Source: Paraperibacillus esterisolvens (GTDB lineage Bacteria > Bacillota > Bacilli > Bacillales > DSM-1321). Taken from it: DNA of 64,000 nucleotides. Location: the NCBI RefSeq assembly GCF_046237625.1, contig NZ_CP143545.1, forward strand, positions 1,116,001 through 1,180,000, read 5' to 3'. The first letter of the stretch is position 1. Each line of letters begins with the position of its first letter. This document shows positions 17,326 to 25,806 of the stretch, piece after piece. A program made the position numbers and the translations under genes. The notes under the pieces are model-generated. The model was not told the origin of the DNA and made no database searches. It saw nothing but the letters and a program-made list of their open reading frames with translations.

Positions 17326-17491
17326 TTATAAAGACTCCCGATCGTTCAATTCTCCTGCCATGGGGGTGATCCCTATATCCTGACACTTTCGATTTCTTAT
17401 CAATCCTTTGACATGGGTGCCTCCATCAACAGATCTTTAGCTGCCCTTTCACCTAAAGTTCCAGTTACCCCAGTAATAATATTTTTTTACA
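17326..17491 (-). pseudogene. Remnant of an NmrA/SDR-type NAD(P)-binding protein
   Basis: The minus strand encodes NIITGVTGTLGERAAKDLL (the start of a TGxTGxxG Rossmann fold) and, after a one-base frame change, THVKGLIRNRKCQDIGITPM...ELNDRESL. The order matches the first ~55 residues of NmrA/QorB-like oxidoreductases. The remainder is missing. It is an old fragment, not a working gene. Confidence 0.4.
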
Positions 17492-17744
17492 TGCAATCTC
17501 CAAGTTAATAACCTCTGCTTTCTATTTCTGTCATTCATTATTAAAACTAGACAGTCTAATATCTATTTCTCCTATTATAAATATTTTCCTTTTACAACTA
17601 AACGGCCGTTAAATTGAAAAGGAAGTAAAAGATATTTACTCGATGCTCAACTTCAAATGGTGAATTAATCAGGTACAGTTTTGCTGAATTACTCTGGCTA
17701 TTTTACAATCGAACCTTATAAAGCAACGACGATTAAAAATTCAT

Positions 17745-17985
17745 AATTAATTGATCCATTCCGGCAGACACTCCGTTAACTTAGTGTAAAAACAAAAGAG
17801 AAAGAGGATGAATTTAATTCTTTGAAAGAATTTTTACAAAAAGTGATCCAGCTTTCAAAGTCTTCCGTTTACTAAGTGTAAAGAAAGAGAGAAAGAAACC
17901 GTCACAAAAATTGCTGGCGTAAGTGATCCAAACTTTTCATCCGGGCGTTTACTTAGTGAAAAAGAGAAAGCGGCCGCAAAAAGAG
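17745..17985 (+). repeat. Three imperfect tandem repeats upstream of the surface protein
   Basis: Three 80-92 bp units each contain GATCCA (17753, 17845, 17925) followed about 20 bp later by CGTTTACTTAGTGTAAA-like sequence and an AAAGAGAAAG tract. The middle copy contains a perfect TTTAC-N5-GTAAA dyad (17868-17882). They end about 100 bp before the surface-protein start. The rest of 17254-18085 shows no intact gene. Confidence 0.65.
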
Positions 17986-18085
17986 TCGGAATATTAAGAA
18001 AATAAGACTCTGCAGCAGGACCGCCAGCTGCATGAAAGTAATATTCATGAACTGCATACTAAAAACAAAGAGGAGAGATTCTATT

Positions 18086-19441
18086 ATGAAAGTAAATCCA
18101 AACTTTAAAAAACTCGCTGCCCCGGTACTTGGAATGACCTTATTATTTCCGGTTGTGGGAAACGCAGCAGCACCGGCTCCTACGGTAAATACACCAGCTG
18201 TAGACCTGCGGGCATCATTGGATCATTTATTGTCTGAACACTTTGCGCTTGCCTTCAACGCCATGACCACTGCCTATGAAGGATCTGAAGCAGCTAAAGA
18301 AGCCATGCAGGCACTGAATCAAAACGCGCTCGATATGACGCCGGCTATCGCTTCGCTTTATGGAGAAAAAGGAGCGGCTGAATTTGAAAGAATCTTTACA
18401 GCTCACAATGATGCCACAGATGATTATGCAATGGCCGTCAAAGCTGGAGATGAAGCTGCAGAGAAAAAAGCAGACATGGAAGTGGATAATTTCATTAAGG
18501 ATTTCTCGGCATTTCTTGCTGCTGCAACTGAGGGGAAACTCCCGCAGCAGGCAGCTGAACAGGCTTTGAAAGCACATGAAGATATGGTTCAAAAATCATT
18601 TGACAACTATGTGGATGGAGATTTTAAGGGTAGCTATCAGACATATCGTGAAGGCTTCAAGCAGATGTTTGATATAAGCAAGGCGCTATCAGGAGCGATT
18701 GCAGCCCAAATGCCTGAGAAAGTCAAAAATACTTCACCTGATACGCCTGCAGGCGATTTGAGATCAGCTTTGAACAGACTGGCATCTGAGCACTTTGCCC
18801 TTGCCACGATGGAAATGCAGAAGGAATATGGGGGAGCCAAGGATTTCGATTTCGTTAACTGGGCCCAGGATGCCAATACTGCAGACTTTAAAGCTGCCAT
18901 TTCGTCCATCTATGGAGCCGAGGCAGGAAACCAGTTCGTAAATGTTTGGCAGCCAAACCACATAGATGCGCAAAGTGACCTGGTCCAGGCAGTAAAGAAA
19001 AAAGATGATAATGCCCGAATGGAAGCTGAAAACAGAATGAAGGAATTTTCGAAGGAGTTCGGAACCTTCCTTGGTACGGCAACAGAAGGCAAGCTCCCTG
19101 AAAAGGCCGCCCAGGATGCGGTACTAGCTCACGAGGAAAGCGTTATTAACACCTTTGATGCCGCTGTTACAGGAGATTATGCTGCTGCCTATCAGTCATG
19201 GAGGGAAGGGTATAAAGCAATGTTTGGTGTCGGCCAGGCACTTGGCAATGGCATTGTAATGCAAATGCCTGATAAATTTGCTTCAACAGCGATGCCAGGC
19301 AAGATGCCACAGACTGGCGGAGGCGGAGCAAGTGAAACAACAGGATCCGAAACACCGTGGATGGAAGCTTCCCTGACAGCATTGCTTGCTTTTTCGGCTG
19401 CAGCAGTTATCAGAAGAAAAAAGCTCGGCCAATCCAAATAA
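18086..19441 (+). CDS. Two-repeat cell-surface protein with MPQTG sorting signal
   Basis: A 451-residue exported protein. Signal peptide 1-28. Two homologous ~175-residue repeats follow (from about 40 and 224), each starting DLR(A/S)(S/A)L..L.SEHFALA and ending in a YREG or WREG(F/Y)K.MF motif, probably all-helical. The C terminus has MPQTGG (407-412), a hydrophobic stretch (428-444) and RRKK: a sortase signal with Met in place of Leu. Function is unknown; related domains occur in proteins annotated as copper amine oxidases without proof. The AGGAGAG site supports 18086 over the upstream frame start at 18032. Confidence 0.78.
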   Translation: MKVNPNFKKLAAPVLGMTLLFPVVGNAAAPAPTVNTPAVDLRASLDHLLSEHFALAFNAMTTAYEGSEAAKEAMQALNQNALDMTPAIASLYGEKGAAEFERIFTAHNDATDDYAMAVKAGDEAAEKKADMEVDNFIKDFSAFLAAATEGKLPQQAAEQALKAHEDMVQKSFDNYVDGDFKGSYQTYREGFKQMFDISKALSGAIAAQMPEKVKNTSPDTPAGDLRSALNRLASEHFALATMEMQKEYGGAKDFDFVNWAQDANTADFKAAISSIYGAEAGNQFVNVWQPNHIDAQSDLVQAVKKKDDNARMEAENRMKEFSKEFGTFLGTATEGKLPEKAAQDAVLAHEESVINTFDAAVTGDYAAAYQSWREGYKAMFGVGQALGNGIVMQMPDKFASTAMPGKMPQTGGGGASETTGSETPWMEASLTALLAFSAAAVIRRKKLGQSK

Positions 19442-19450
19442 CTCCAGTTC

Positions 19451-19478
19451 AAAAAGGAGAGCGGAAGCTCTTCTTTTT
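19451..19478 (+). terminator. Terminator of the surface-protein gene
   Basis: AAAAAGGAGAGC-GGAA-GCTCTTCTTTTT hairpin, 9 bp after the stop. Confidence 0.8.
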
Positions 19479-19522
19479 GCTGTGGATTAGGAAGTTAAAA
19501 TAATCATAGAGTTAGACTCTTT

Positions 19523-19566
19523 TCTATGGAAAAGGGGCGGAGCTGATCATGAAGCTTCCTGCACAG
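19523..19566. repeat. Dispersed repeat family 2, truncated copy D
   Basis: CTATGGAAAAGGGGCGGAGCTG...AAGCTTCCTGCA matches the left end of copies A-C. The right end is absent, replaced by the frame of the broken ORF at 19567. Confidence 0.5.
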
Positions 19567-19827
19567 ATGAAAGTCATGGCAGAAATATAGTATTTTCCCT
19601 ATGGCCTGTGTCTTAGCTTTCTGGTATACCGCATATTTAGAGGGCGTTTCAAATTCAATTGGCATCGAGCCTGGCACTGGATAACAGAGGAATCGAGTGC
19701 CGCAATTGAACAGATTAGTGCCGCACTGGGCCTTCAGACAGAGCGGATTGGAGACATCAGTTCCAGCTTTGGGAACCTGGAGGATATGATAGAAAGTTTA
19801 AACAAACTCACTCAGGAATCAGATTAA
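19567..19827 (+). pseudogene. Small membrane-protein ORF broken by an in-frame TAG
   Basis: ATG 19567 reads seven codons, then TAG (19588-19590), then 78 open codons to TAA 19825-19827. The readable part begins YFPYGLCLSFLVYRIF, a membrane segment, and continues into a charged helical tail rich in Glu, Ser and Leu. No family recognised. It begins right at the end of a truncated repeat, so the true 5' end may have been replaced. Confidence 0.35.
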
Positions 19828-19936
19828 AAACAAAAGGAAATCATTGGCTGCTGAGGCAGCTTTTCTTTATGTGAAAATTTCTCTTCTAAAAAGATTGTAG
19901 TAATTTCAGAAGAATAATTATTAAACAAAGTTATAA

Positions 19937-19999
19937 GGCGTGGGACTCATGCGGTAACAGTGGGACAGGTGAGACCCCGCAGCGGAAATCAACTTTCTC
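19937..19999 (+). repeat. Dispersed intergenic repeat, family 1, partial copy
   Basis: Contains GTGAGACCCCGCAGCGGAAATCAACTTTC-like sequence, a shortened version of the element at 57436-57570 that lacks its middle. Confidence 0.6.
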
Positions 20000-20100
20000 A
20001 AATAAAAGCCACATTGTAATGCGACAAAAACCATGTAAAAAAGAGGTCATCCTATATCAACCGTGTGGTAAAATTAGGTAAAAACAACGGGGGAATGGAA

Positions 20101-20475
20101 ATGTTTGAAAAACCACAGGATGATTTTATGTTCCAGGCAGTGCCTATTTTCATCGGCATTATATTTTTTATAGTTGCTGCCCTTATCGTGACTGCAATAA
20201 TTAGTTCCATTGTTCAATGGAATAAGAACAACAATTCTCCAAGACTCAGCGCAAATGCCAGGCTTATTGCCAAAAGGACCGAGATATCTGGAGGCGGTGA
20301 CCGGCGGGCCTTCACGTATTATTTTGCAGCCTTTCAGACGGACAGCGGCTCCCGGATGGAATTTGAGCTGAAAGACAGAGAATACGGACTGCTGGCTGAG
20401 GGGGATGAAGGCGTTCTTGATTATCAAGGCACAAGGTTTCTTGGTTTCATCCGGCGTGGCATCCTGCACAATTAG
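20101..20475 (+). CDS. DUF2500 family membrane-anchored protein
   Basis: A 124-residue protein with one N-terminal TM helix (about 11-38), a basic linker, and a soluble domain from VxLSANARLIAKRTEISGG onward with RAFTYYFAAFQTDSGSRMEFELKDREYGLLAEGDEGVLDYQGTRF-type strands. This is the DUF2500 pattern; the family has no known function. GGGGG at 20089-20093 fits the ATG at 20101 best (7-nt spacing) among three in-frame starts. Confidence 0.75.
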   Translation: MFEKPQDDFMFQAVPIFIGIIFFIVAALIVTAIISSIVQWNKNNNSPRLSANARLIAKRTEISGGGDRRAFTYYFAAFQTDSGSRMEFELKDREYGLLAEGDEGVLDYQGTRFLGFIRRGILHN

Positions 20476-20727
20476 CCTTTATAGCTGTCCGGAACAGGGG
20501 GAATATGAAGACCGGTTATGTCAGCTGCTGTAGAGAGCGGGAAATCCGAAATAAAAATAAAGCTTATATTAAAGACATGATGGATTAAATACCAGAAGCG
20601 ATAATCCGGACCTGAACATAAAGGAAGCCGGGAGACAGGTCTTACTGCAGCTTCCTCCCTTTCATTCTAATCGCTCATTCTCCTGAATAGAATGTTACAG
20701 AATAAGATTTGGAGGGAGATGTGCAGA

Positions 20728-21078
20728 GTGGAGCTTTTATCGACAATTCTTCAAATTTTTCTGGGTGCTGCATTTATATTTTTTGGACTGATGAAATTTA
20801 CTTCACGCCAGATGGCTGAAGGATTTAAGCATTTTGGGCTGCCGCCGTGGTTTCGAGTATTCACAGGGATCGTTGAGCTTGCAGCGGGTGCCCTTGCTGC
20901 CGCCGGTCTCTGGCTGGAACAGCTGGCGGCATGGGGCGCCTTGATTATTGTGGTTACCATGGCGGGAGCCATCCTCACTCATCTGCGTGTAAGGGATTCT
21001 TTTTCAAAATGTATCTCTCCGATCCTGTTTCTGATCCTGGGTGCAATCCTCATCTTCCTGAACATGGATTCCTTCTAA
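20728..21078 (+). CDS. DoxX family integral membrane protein
   Basis: A 116-residue protein with four TM helices; GLMKFTSRQMAEGFKHFGLPPWFRVFTGIVELAAGA is the DoxX/DoxD signature. The family includes subunits of thiosulfate:quinone oxidoreductase and redox-stress proteins; a specific role is not deducible. The ribosome site GGAGGGAG (20711-20718) is too close to the ATG at 20719, so GTG 20728 is preferred. It is monocistronic with its own terminator. Confidence 0.78.
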   Translation: MELLSTILQIFLGAAFIFFGLMKFTSRQMAEGFKHFGLPPWFRVFTGIVELAAGALAAAGLWLEQLAAWGALIIVVTMAGAILTHLRVRDSFSKCISPILFLILGAILIFLNMDSF

Positions 21079-21097
21079 TAAATTGAAATTTTGGTAA

Positions 21098-21130
21098 AGG
21101 GCCCCGCCGATAAGGGCCCTATTTTTTATT
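21098..21130 (+). terminator. Terminator of the DoxX gene
   Basis: AGGGCCC / GGGCCCT stem followed by a T-rich run. Confidence 0.82.
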
Positions 21131-21209
21131 GTGCAGTCATGAACCCAGGTTAATTAATAGTTTTTTTTGCATACTAATCCTAGAGCATTCTGTTACAGGG
21201 GGCATGGGT

Positions 21210-21920
21210 ATGGAGGAACATGTACTCGTTATATTGAGGACAATTCTGGCATTTAGCATCTTATTTTTAGCAGCACGATTTTTAGGAAAACAAACAATCT
21301 CACAAATGACTTATTTCGACTTTATAGCATCCATAACACTGGGTGCCATCATTGCTAATTTATCATTTAATTTAACCATAAAGCCGCACCATCTTGTCCT
21401 CTCGTTCACGTGGTATGTTCTCGTCATTTTCCTGCTTGCATATCTATCCATGAAAAGCAGAAGGGCAAGGCGTTTTTTTGCAGGAGATCCGACCATCCTC
21501 ATTCAAAATGGCAAAGTGCTGGAGCATAACATGAGAAAGATGCGATATACCCTGGATTATTTGAATCAGCAGCTTCGGGAAAAAAGTGTATTTAATATAG
21601 ATGAAGTATTGTTTGCGATCCTTGAAGTCAATGGGACAATGACGGTTTTAAAGAAGCCTCAGTACCGGCATGTTACCATGCAGTCATTATCATTGTTTAC
21701 ACATGAAGAATCCTTCCCAATTGAGGTGATCATGGATGGGCAGATTGTTCACAACAACCTCAAGGAGAACCAGATCAGCCTTTCCTGGCTGCAATCCGAG
21801 CTGGACAAGCGATACCTCGCCGAAAAGGATGTCTTCTATGCAGTCTTAGGGGGAAACGGGAGCCTGTATATCGATACCTATAACGATTACATCGCTTCCC
21901 CCATTGACCGTGAACCGTAA
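21210..21920 (+). CDS. DUF421 (YetF/YdfS) family membrane protein
   Basis: A 236-residue protein with three N-terminal TM helices and a soluble C-terminal domain. It carries the family motifs RFLGKQTISQMTYFDFIASITLGAIIA and the DUF421 core PTILIQNGKVLEHNMRKMRYTLDYLNQQLREKSVFNIDEVLFAILE. Relatives such as YetF and YdfS occur in vegetative cells and spores; the biochemical role is open. AGGGGG at 21197-21202 supports ATG 21210 over ATG 21204. Confidence 0.85.
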   Translation: MEEHVLVILRTILAFSILFLAARFLGKQTISQMTYFDFIASITLGAIIANLSFNLTIKPHHLVLSFTWYVLVIFLLAYLSMKSRRARRFFAGDPTILIQNGKVLEHNMRKMRYTLDYLNQQLREKSVFNIDEVLFAILEVNGTMTVLKKPQYRHVTMQSLSLFTHEESFPIEVIMDGQIVHNNLKENQISLSWLQSELDKRYLAEKDVFYAVLGGNGSLYIDTYNDYIASPIDREP

Positions 21921-22381
21921 AAAGCACTCGAACGTAAATACCGTGAGGAGGGCTGGCATATTCAGTTTCAAGATTATCGGATGGATTCAATATGGGGGGA
22001 TTGAGGCGTTTGACCTTTTTTTCACTTTATTCCCTGCGTGTATTGATTTATCTGGCGTCCGGGGGATCATGACCGTCTGGTTAATATAAAGGGTATATAT
22101 GATGCCTATGGAATTTCTAAATATCATTTAATGTGAATCATAATCTTGGAAGAATTGTCTATATCGAGACCTTTAGGGGAAGGAATGGAGGAATCAGGCC
22201 TGCAAGACTTCCGGCGATATAAATGTCTGGGAAGTAGTGCGTAAGACGGAAGAAGACTCCTATCTGGTCTAGGGCTTTGACTGAGGGCACGATCAATATG
22301 CCACAAACTCCCGGATACTGCAGCAATATTTTGTGATGCACCGCGCAAGGAGCCTTCACAAGTATCTGCAGACTAACAGGG
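21921..22381. other. Gene-poor spacer with a degenerate family 2 repeat
   Basis: No supported gene. On the minus strand, 22165-22260 resembles repeat family 2 (ATTTATATCGCCGGAAG...TTGCAGGCCTGAT against ATTTATCTTGCCGGCAT...CCTGCCTGCGCCTTA) but is strongly diverged. Confidence 0.35.
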
Positions 22382-22408
22382 AGACTGCCATTTTGGCGGT
22401 CTTTTTTT
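22382..22408 (+). terminator. Intrinsic terminator
   Basis: AGACTGCCA-TTT-TGGCGGTCT stem followed by seven T. It has no clear upstream gene other than the DUF421 gene 460 bp away. Confidence 0.75.
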
Positions 22409-22477
22409 ATAGCCGAATGATAATGATATTAAAGCAGAAGAATCGGCACTGGTTTCTTTCCTTGCTTTGCTGCAAGG

Positions 22478-22774
22478 TTACTTGACCCTCTTATAGTGGC
22501 TGTGAAACACCTTGAAAAGCCTGTCATCTCCGCCGCGGTCAGGATGAAGTGCTTTCAGCAGTTTCTTGAACTCCCGTTTGATTTCATCAGGAGGGGCATA
22601 GCGGTCCAGGCCGAGGAGGTAATTAAAGTTATCTAATTTATCACCTTCGAGGTCATATTCCGCCTTTAACATCTTTTTGAGGCTGCGTACCTTCAGCTGC
22701 TCTAGCTGGAGGGCAGCTTTCAATAACTCTAATTCTTCTTCCATCATGTTCTTCTGTTCATTATCCATCGCCAT
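22478..22774 (-). CDS. Small J-domain (DnaJ-like) protein
   Basis: A 98-residue protein. The N-terminal half is an acidic coiled segment. The C-terminal half (about 48-98) is a J domain: YLLGLDRYAPPDEIKREFKKLLKALHPDRGGDDRLFKVFHSHYKRV, with the HPD tripeptide that stimulates Hsp70 ATPase. It lacks zinc-finger and substrate domains, so it would direct DnaK to a particular partner. The AGGAG site precedes the ATG. It is monocistronic. Confidence 0.8.
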   Translation of the reverse strand: MAMDNEQKNMMEEELELLKAALQLEQLKVRSLKKMLKAEYDLEGDKLDNFNYLLGLDRYAPPDEIKREFKKLLKALHPDRGGDDRLFKVFHSHYKRVK

Positions 22775-22929
22775 TGATCTCCTAGGTTATTCATTACTCA
22801 TCTTTTTTATCATAGCATGGTAAAACGTTAAAAACATCACAGTCAAATAACATTTAAGTTACGGGCAATGTAATGAGTTTGCAGTCTTACCGGATGAAAC
22901 AGTTTCTGGACTGAGAGGATGATATTTGC

Positions 22930-22975
22930 TATAATCAAATGGTTATCATTGATAATAATTAATGTGGTTAAATAA
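22930..22975 (+). promoter_or_regulatory. TATAAT box and palindrome upstream of the MarR gene
   Basis: A TATAAT at 22930-22935 with TGGACT 17 bp upstream is a plausible promoter. Just downstream, TTATC-ATT-GATAA and TGATAATAATTA form a dyad near the start of transcription. It could bind the MarR product or Fur (Fur consensus TGATAATnATTATCA). Confidence 0.4.
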
Positions 22976-22988
22976 TGGAGGGATTCAT

Positions 22989-23423
22989 ATAAAAACATCT
23001 CAGGCATTCTTTCACGGGCTCTTGATGCTGTACAGACCATTTGAGAGCCGCTTGAATGAGCTTCTATCATGTCATAAGCTTCAAAGGTCTCAATGGACCG
23101 TCTTCTTTTATTTACACACATATGGACCCGCAACCCTTGTCGAGCTGGCCAATTACCAGAGAGTTGAGAAGCCGAATATAACCAGGACAGTACATCGTCT
23201 GGAGGAACTCGGCTACATCGTCCAGGTTCCGAGTGCTGATAAACGGGAAAAGAGAATTCAGCTCACAGAAACAGGGCATGGCGTCTACCAGGAGATGAGA
23301 GTGATCATCGATAAATTTGAGGTGGAGATTTTGGCAGGGATTCCGGAGAAACAGCAAAAAGAAATGATTGAAGCCATGGCCGAGATACGAAATACATTGA
23401 TAAAACGGGGGAAAAGGAATTGA
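22989..23423 (+). CDS. MarR family regulator, probable non-ATG start
   Basis: About 144 residues with the winged-helix core (LVELANYQRVEKPNITRTVHRLEELGYIVQVPSADKREKRIQLTETG), a typical MarR dimer-type repressor. The only upstream ATG (22962) has no ribosome site, whereas GGAGGG (22977-22982) sits 6 nt before ATA AAA ACA at 22989, where relatives start MKKTSQ. ATA initiation is therefore proposed. The stop overlaps the TTG start of the MFS gene, giving a two-gene operon in which MarR probably controls the exporter. Confidence 0.75.
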   Translation: MKTSQAFFHGLLMLYRPFESRLNELLSCHKLQRSQWTVFFYLHTYGPATLVELANYQRVEKPNITRTVHRLEELGYIVQVPSADKREKRIQLTETGHGVYQEMRVIIDKFEVEILAGIPEKQQKEMIEAMAEIRNTLIKRGKRN

Positions 23424-24619
23424 TTGAACCACAGCCCAGATTATGGTCAAAGGATTTTATTGTTGTATCGTCTGTAAACTTTATATTGACCCTTATTTTT
23501 TATTTACTGATGGTAACGATCGCAGTCTTTGCCGTAGAAAGATTTGATGCCTCAACAAGTGAAGCGGGCCTTGTAACCGGAATTTTTATCATCGGTACAC
23601 TTTTTGGCCGCCTGTTCATTGGCAGGATTATTGATGTTATTGGACGAAAAAGGACTCTCTTCATTGGACTTATATTCTTTACGTTGACCACCCTGCTGTA
23701 TTTTGCAGATTTTGGGGTCGCTTTTTTGATGCTGAACCGCCTAGTTCATGGATGCGCTCTGGGTATGGCCTCAACAGCAACAGGAACCATAGTGGCTCAG
23801 ATCATTCCTGCGGCAAGGAAAGGTGAAGGAATTGGTTATTACAGCATGAGTGCCACTCTTGCCACAGCCATTGGCCCGTTTATCGGGCTGTATATGAGCC
23901 AGCACACAAGTTTTTCTGTCATTTTTTCCTTTTGTACGGCACTTGGAGTTCTAAGTATTGTCATTGCACTGTTTGTCAAAGTGCCAACCCTTCATGCTAA
24001 ACCGGGAACACAAAAGGCAAAAGGCTTCAGCCTCTCAAGCTTTGTCGAACCAAAAGCATTGCCGATAGCCGTCATCACACTGGGAGTAGCTTTTTGTTAT
24101 TCAAGCGTGCTCTCGTTCATCAATTTTTATGCGATGGAAATCAATCTGGTAGAGACGGCAAGCTTTTTCTTCATTGTATATTCGATTGCCGTACTGGCTT
24201 CACGTCCGTTTACCGGCAGGATTATGGATGCCAGGGGAGCGAATTTCGTAATGTACCCGGCGTTTATCCTTTTTGCAGCCGGCATGCTCCTTCTCAGCCA
24301 AACCGGCTCAAGCTTTGCCTTACTCACAGCAGGCGCCCTGATCGGCCTGGGATTTGGCAATATGCAGTCCACTACCCAGGCGGTGGCCATCAAGGTGACA
24401 GAGCCGCACCGGATGGGCCTTGCTACCTCCACTTTCTTTATTTTTCTTGATGCGGGCCTGGGATTTGGCCCTTATATTCTTGGGCTGATCATTCCCCATA
24501 CAGGCTATCCGCTCCTGTATATGCTGATGTCGGCAGCCATTGCAGCAGGAGGAGTGCTTTACTATTTCCTGCATGGAAGAAAAGAGGCGGCGGAAAACGC
24601 TGCCGTCCCATCTCTATAA
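23420..24619 (+). CDS. MFS transporter (12 TM, YwoG/YfmO-like)
   Basis: A 399-residue major facilitator, DHA1-like. The loop 2-3 motif is GRLFIGRIIDVIGRKRTLF; TM5 has ATAIGPFIGLYM. The TTG start overlaps the marR stop by four bases behind GGGGGAAAAGG, so the two are translationally coupled. An exporter of drugs or metabolites induced by the MarR ligand is the likely role; the substrate is unknown. Confidence 0.83.
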   Translation: MIEPQPRLWSKDFIVVSSVNFILTLIFYLLMVTIAVFAVERFDASTSEAGLVTGIFIIGTLFGRLFIGRIIDVIGRKRTLFIGLIFFTLTTLLYFADFGVAFLMLNRLVHGCALGMASTATGTIVAQIIPAARKGEGIGYYSMSATLATAIGPFIGLYMSQHTSFSVIFSFCTALGVLSIVIALFVKVPTLHAKPGTQKAKGFSLSSFVEPKALPIAVITLGVAFCYSSVLSFINFYAMEINLVETASFFFIVYSIAVLASRPFTGRIMDARGANFVMYPAFILFAAGMLLLSQTGSSFALLTAGALIGLGFGNMQSTTQAVAIKVTEPHRMGLATSTFFIFLDAGLGFGPYILGLIIPHTGYPLLYMLMSAAIAAGGVLYYFLHGRKEAAENAAVPSL

Positions 24620-24625
24620 GAAAAG

Positions 24626-24654
24626 AACAGCTGCCGGCGGCAGCTGTTTTTCTT
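24626..24654 (+). terminator. Terminator of the marR-MFS operon
   Basis: Perfect 10-bp stem AACAGCTGCC / GGCAGCTGTT, 3-nt loop, then TTTTC. It also faces the end of the convergent patatin gene. Confidence 0.85.
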
Positions 24655-24658
24655 TGCA

Positions 24659-25495
24659 TCAGGCATCAGTCAGCTTGCTCTCAATAGCCTCCATGTTTTT
24701 CATGGCGGCTTGATAGCCGGCTTCTATACAATGTACGGCCTTCTTGAATTCAAAGCCGCCTACAAAACCTGTCTCTGGCATCAATACATAATCTGCATAT
24801 TTATTTTCAATTTCCATCTGCAGCTGAAGATTCAAATAAATGATTTTGTGCATGAGCCGGTATGTTCCGCTTCCATGACCCCGGATTTTGGCTATCGGTG
24901 TAATCGGGTCAATGGCAATCACTTTTTTTGCACCCAGGGCTCTGCAGACCTGGACAGGGCAGTTGACAGTTACCCCTCCATCTATCAGTGTCTGTCCTTT
25001 ATGCTCCCAGGGCTTGAATACCAGGGGAATGGCAAAGCTTGCGCGGACAGCATCAGAAATGAGGGCGTCTGTATCATAATCAAAATCTGGGATATGGGAT
25101 TGTGTGAAAACGAAGGGCTGTCCTTTCTCTAAATCTGTCGCCACAATACCGCACGGAAGCTTCATGGATGAGAGCGGTGCTTCATCTGTCAGCCTGCCGA
25201 CGAGGTTACGCAGCCGGTTTCCCTTCAGCCAGCCATTTATATGGGGCTTCAGGAACAGAGCCCTAAGCATAACCGCTTTGTAATCGACATCAAGATACCG
25301 CCTGCTCAAGGCCGGGACGATTTCTTCCAAATCCTGCGCCTCATATCCATAAGCATACAGGGCGGCTGCAATTGCGCCGGAGCTTGTTCCTGTTACATGT
25401 GTCACTTTAATGCCGCACTCCTTGAATGCCCGCAGCACACCTACGGCTGCACACCCAGGAATGCCTCCGCCGGCAAACGCCAATCCTGTTTCCAT
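24659..25495 (-). CDS. Patatin-like phospholipase
   Basis: A 278-residue patatin-family lipid acyl hydrolase. GGGIPG (9-14) is the oxyanion hole, GTSSG (36-40, Ser38) the nucleophile elbow, and LIDGGV carries the catalytic Asp of the Ser-Asp dyad. It has no signal peptide, so it is cytoplasmic or membrane-associated, related to YlbK/RssA-type proteins. AGGGAGG lies seven bases before the ATG. Substrate unknown. Confidence 0.85.
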   Translation of the reverse strand: METGLAFAGGGIPGCAAVGVLRAFKECGIKVTHVTGTSSGAIAAALYAYGYEAQDLEEIVPALSRRYLDVDYKAVMLRALFLKPHINGWLKGNRLRNLVGRLTDEAPLSSMKLPCGIVATDLEKGQPFVFTQSHIPDFDYDTDALISDAVRASFAIPLVFKPWEHKGQTLIDGGVTVNCPVQVCRALGAKKVIAIDPITPIAKIRGHGSGTYRLMHKIIYLNLQLQMEIENKYADYVLMPETGFVGGFEFKKAVHCIEAGYQAAMKNMEAIESKLTDA

Positions 25496-25743
25496 GGAGG
25501 TCCCTCCCTTAGATGATTCTTAGACTTGCAATATGTATGTTACTTCTCAGCTTTCCGATCTAATACTATTACCCATAATTTCATTAGGTAAGTCCGTTGA
25601 ATCTATAGGTGGAAAACTTCCCTCCTGCATCTGCGGCAATAGACCGGAGGCTTAAATGTGCTTCCCGGATTTTCTGGCACCAACAGAGTCAGGCTTTTAA
25701 TAGGAAAACTGCAAAGGCTCTTTCTGCCTGACAGTCTTTTATT

Positions 25744-25769
25744 GATTAAATGAGATCAGAACAGGGTAT
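25744..25769 (+). promoter_or_regulatory. Sigma-B promoter of the YflT-type gene
   Basis: GATTAA-N14-GGGTAT, one mismatch in -35 and a perfect -10, 37 bp before the start codon. The remaining 25496-25743 spacer shows no gene. Confidence 0.7.
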
Positions 25770-25806
25770 TAATTAATAAAACAGCATGATAAAGGAGATA
25801 GTCATT

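Noticed and set aside
17745..17985. CRISPR array
   Set aside because: Only three diverged long units, no constant short repeat with unique spacers and no cas genes.
21904..22089. 61-codon ORF overlapping the DUF421 stop
   Set aside because: No ribosome site at its start and no protein-like pattern; the preceding gene is intact.
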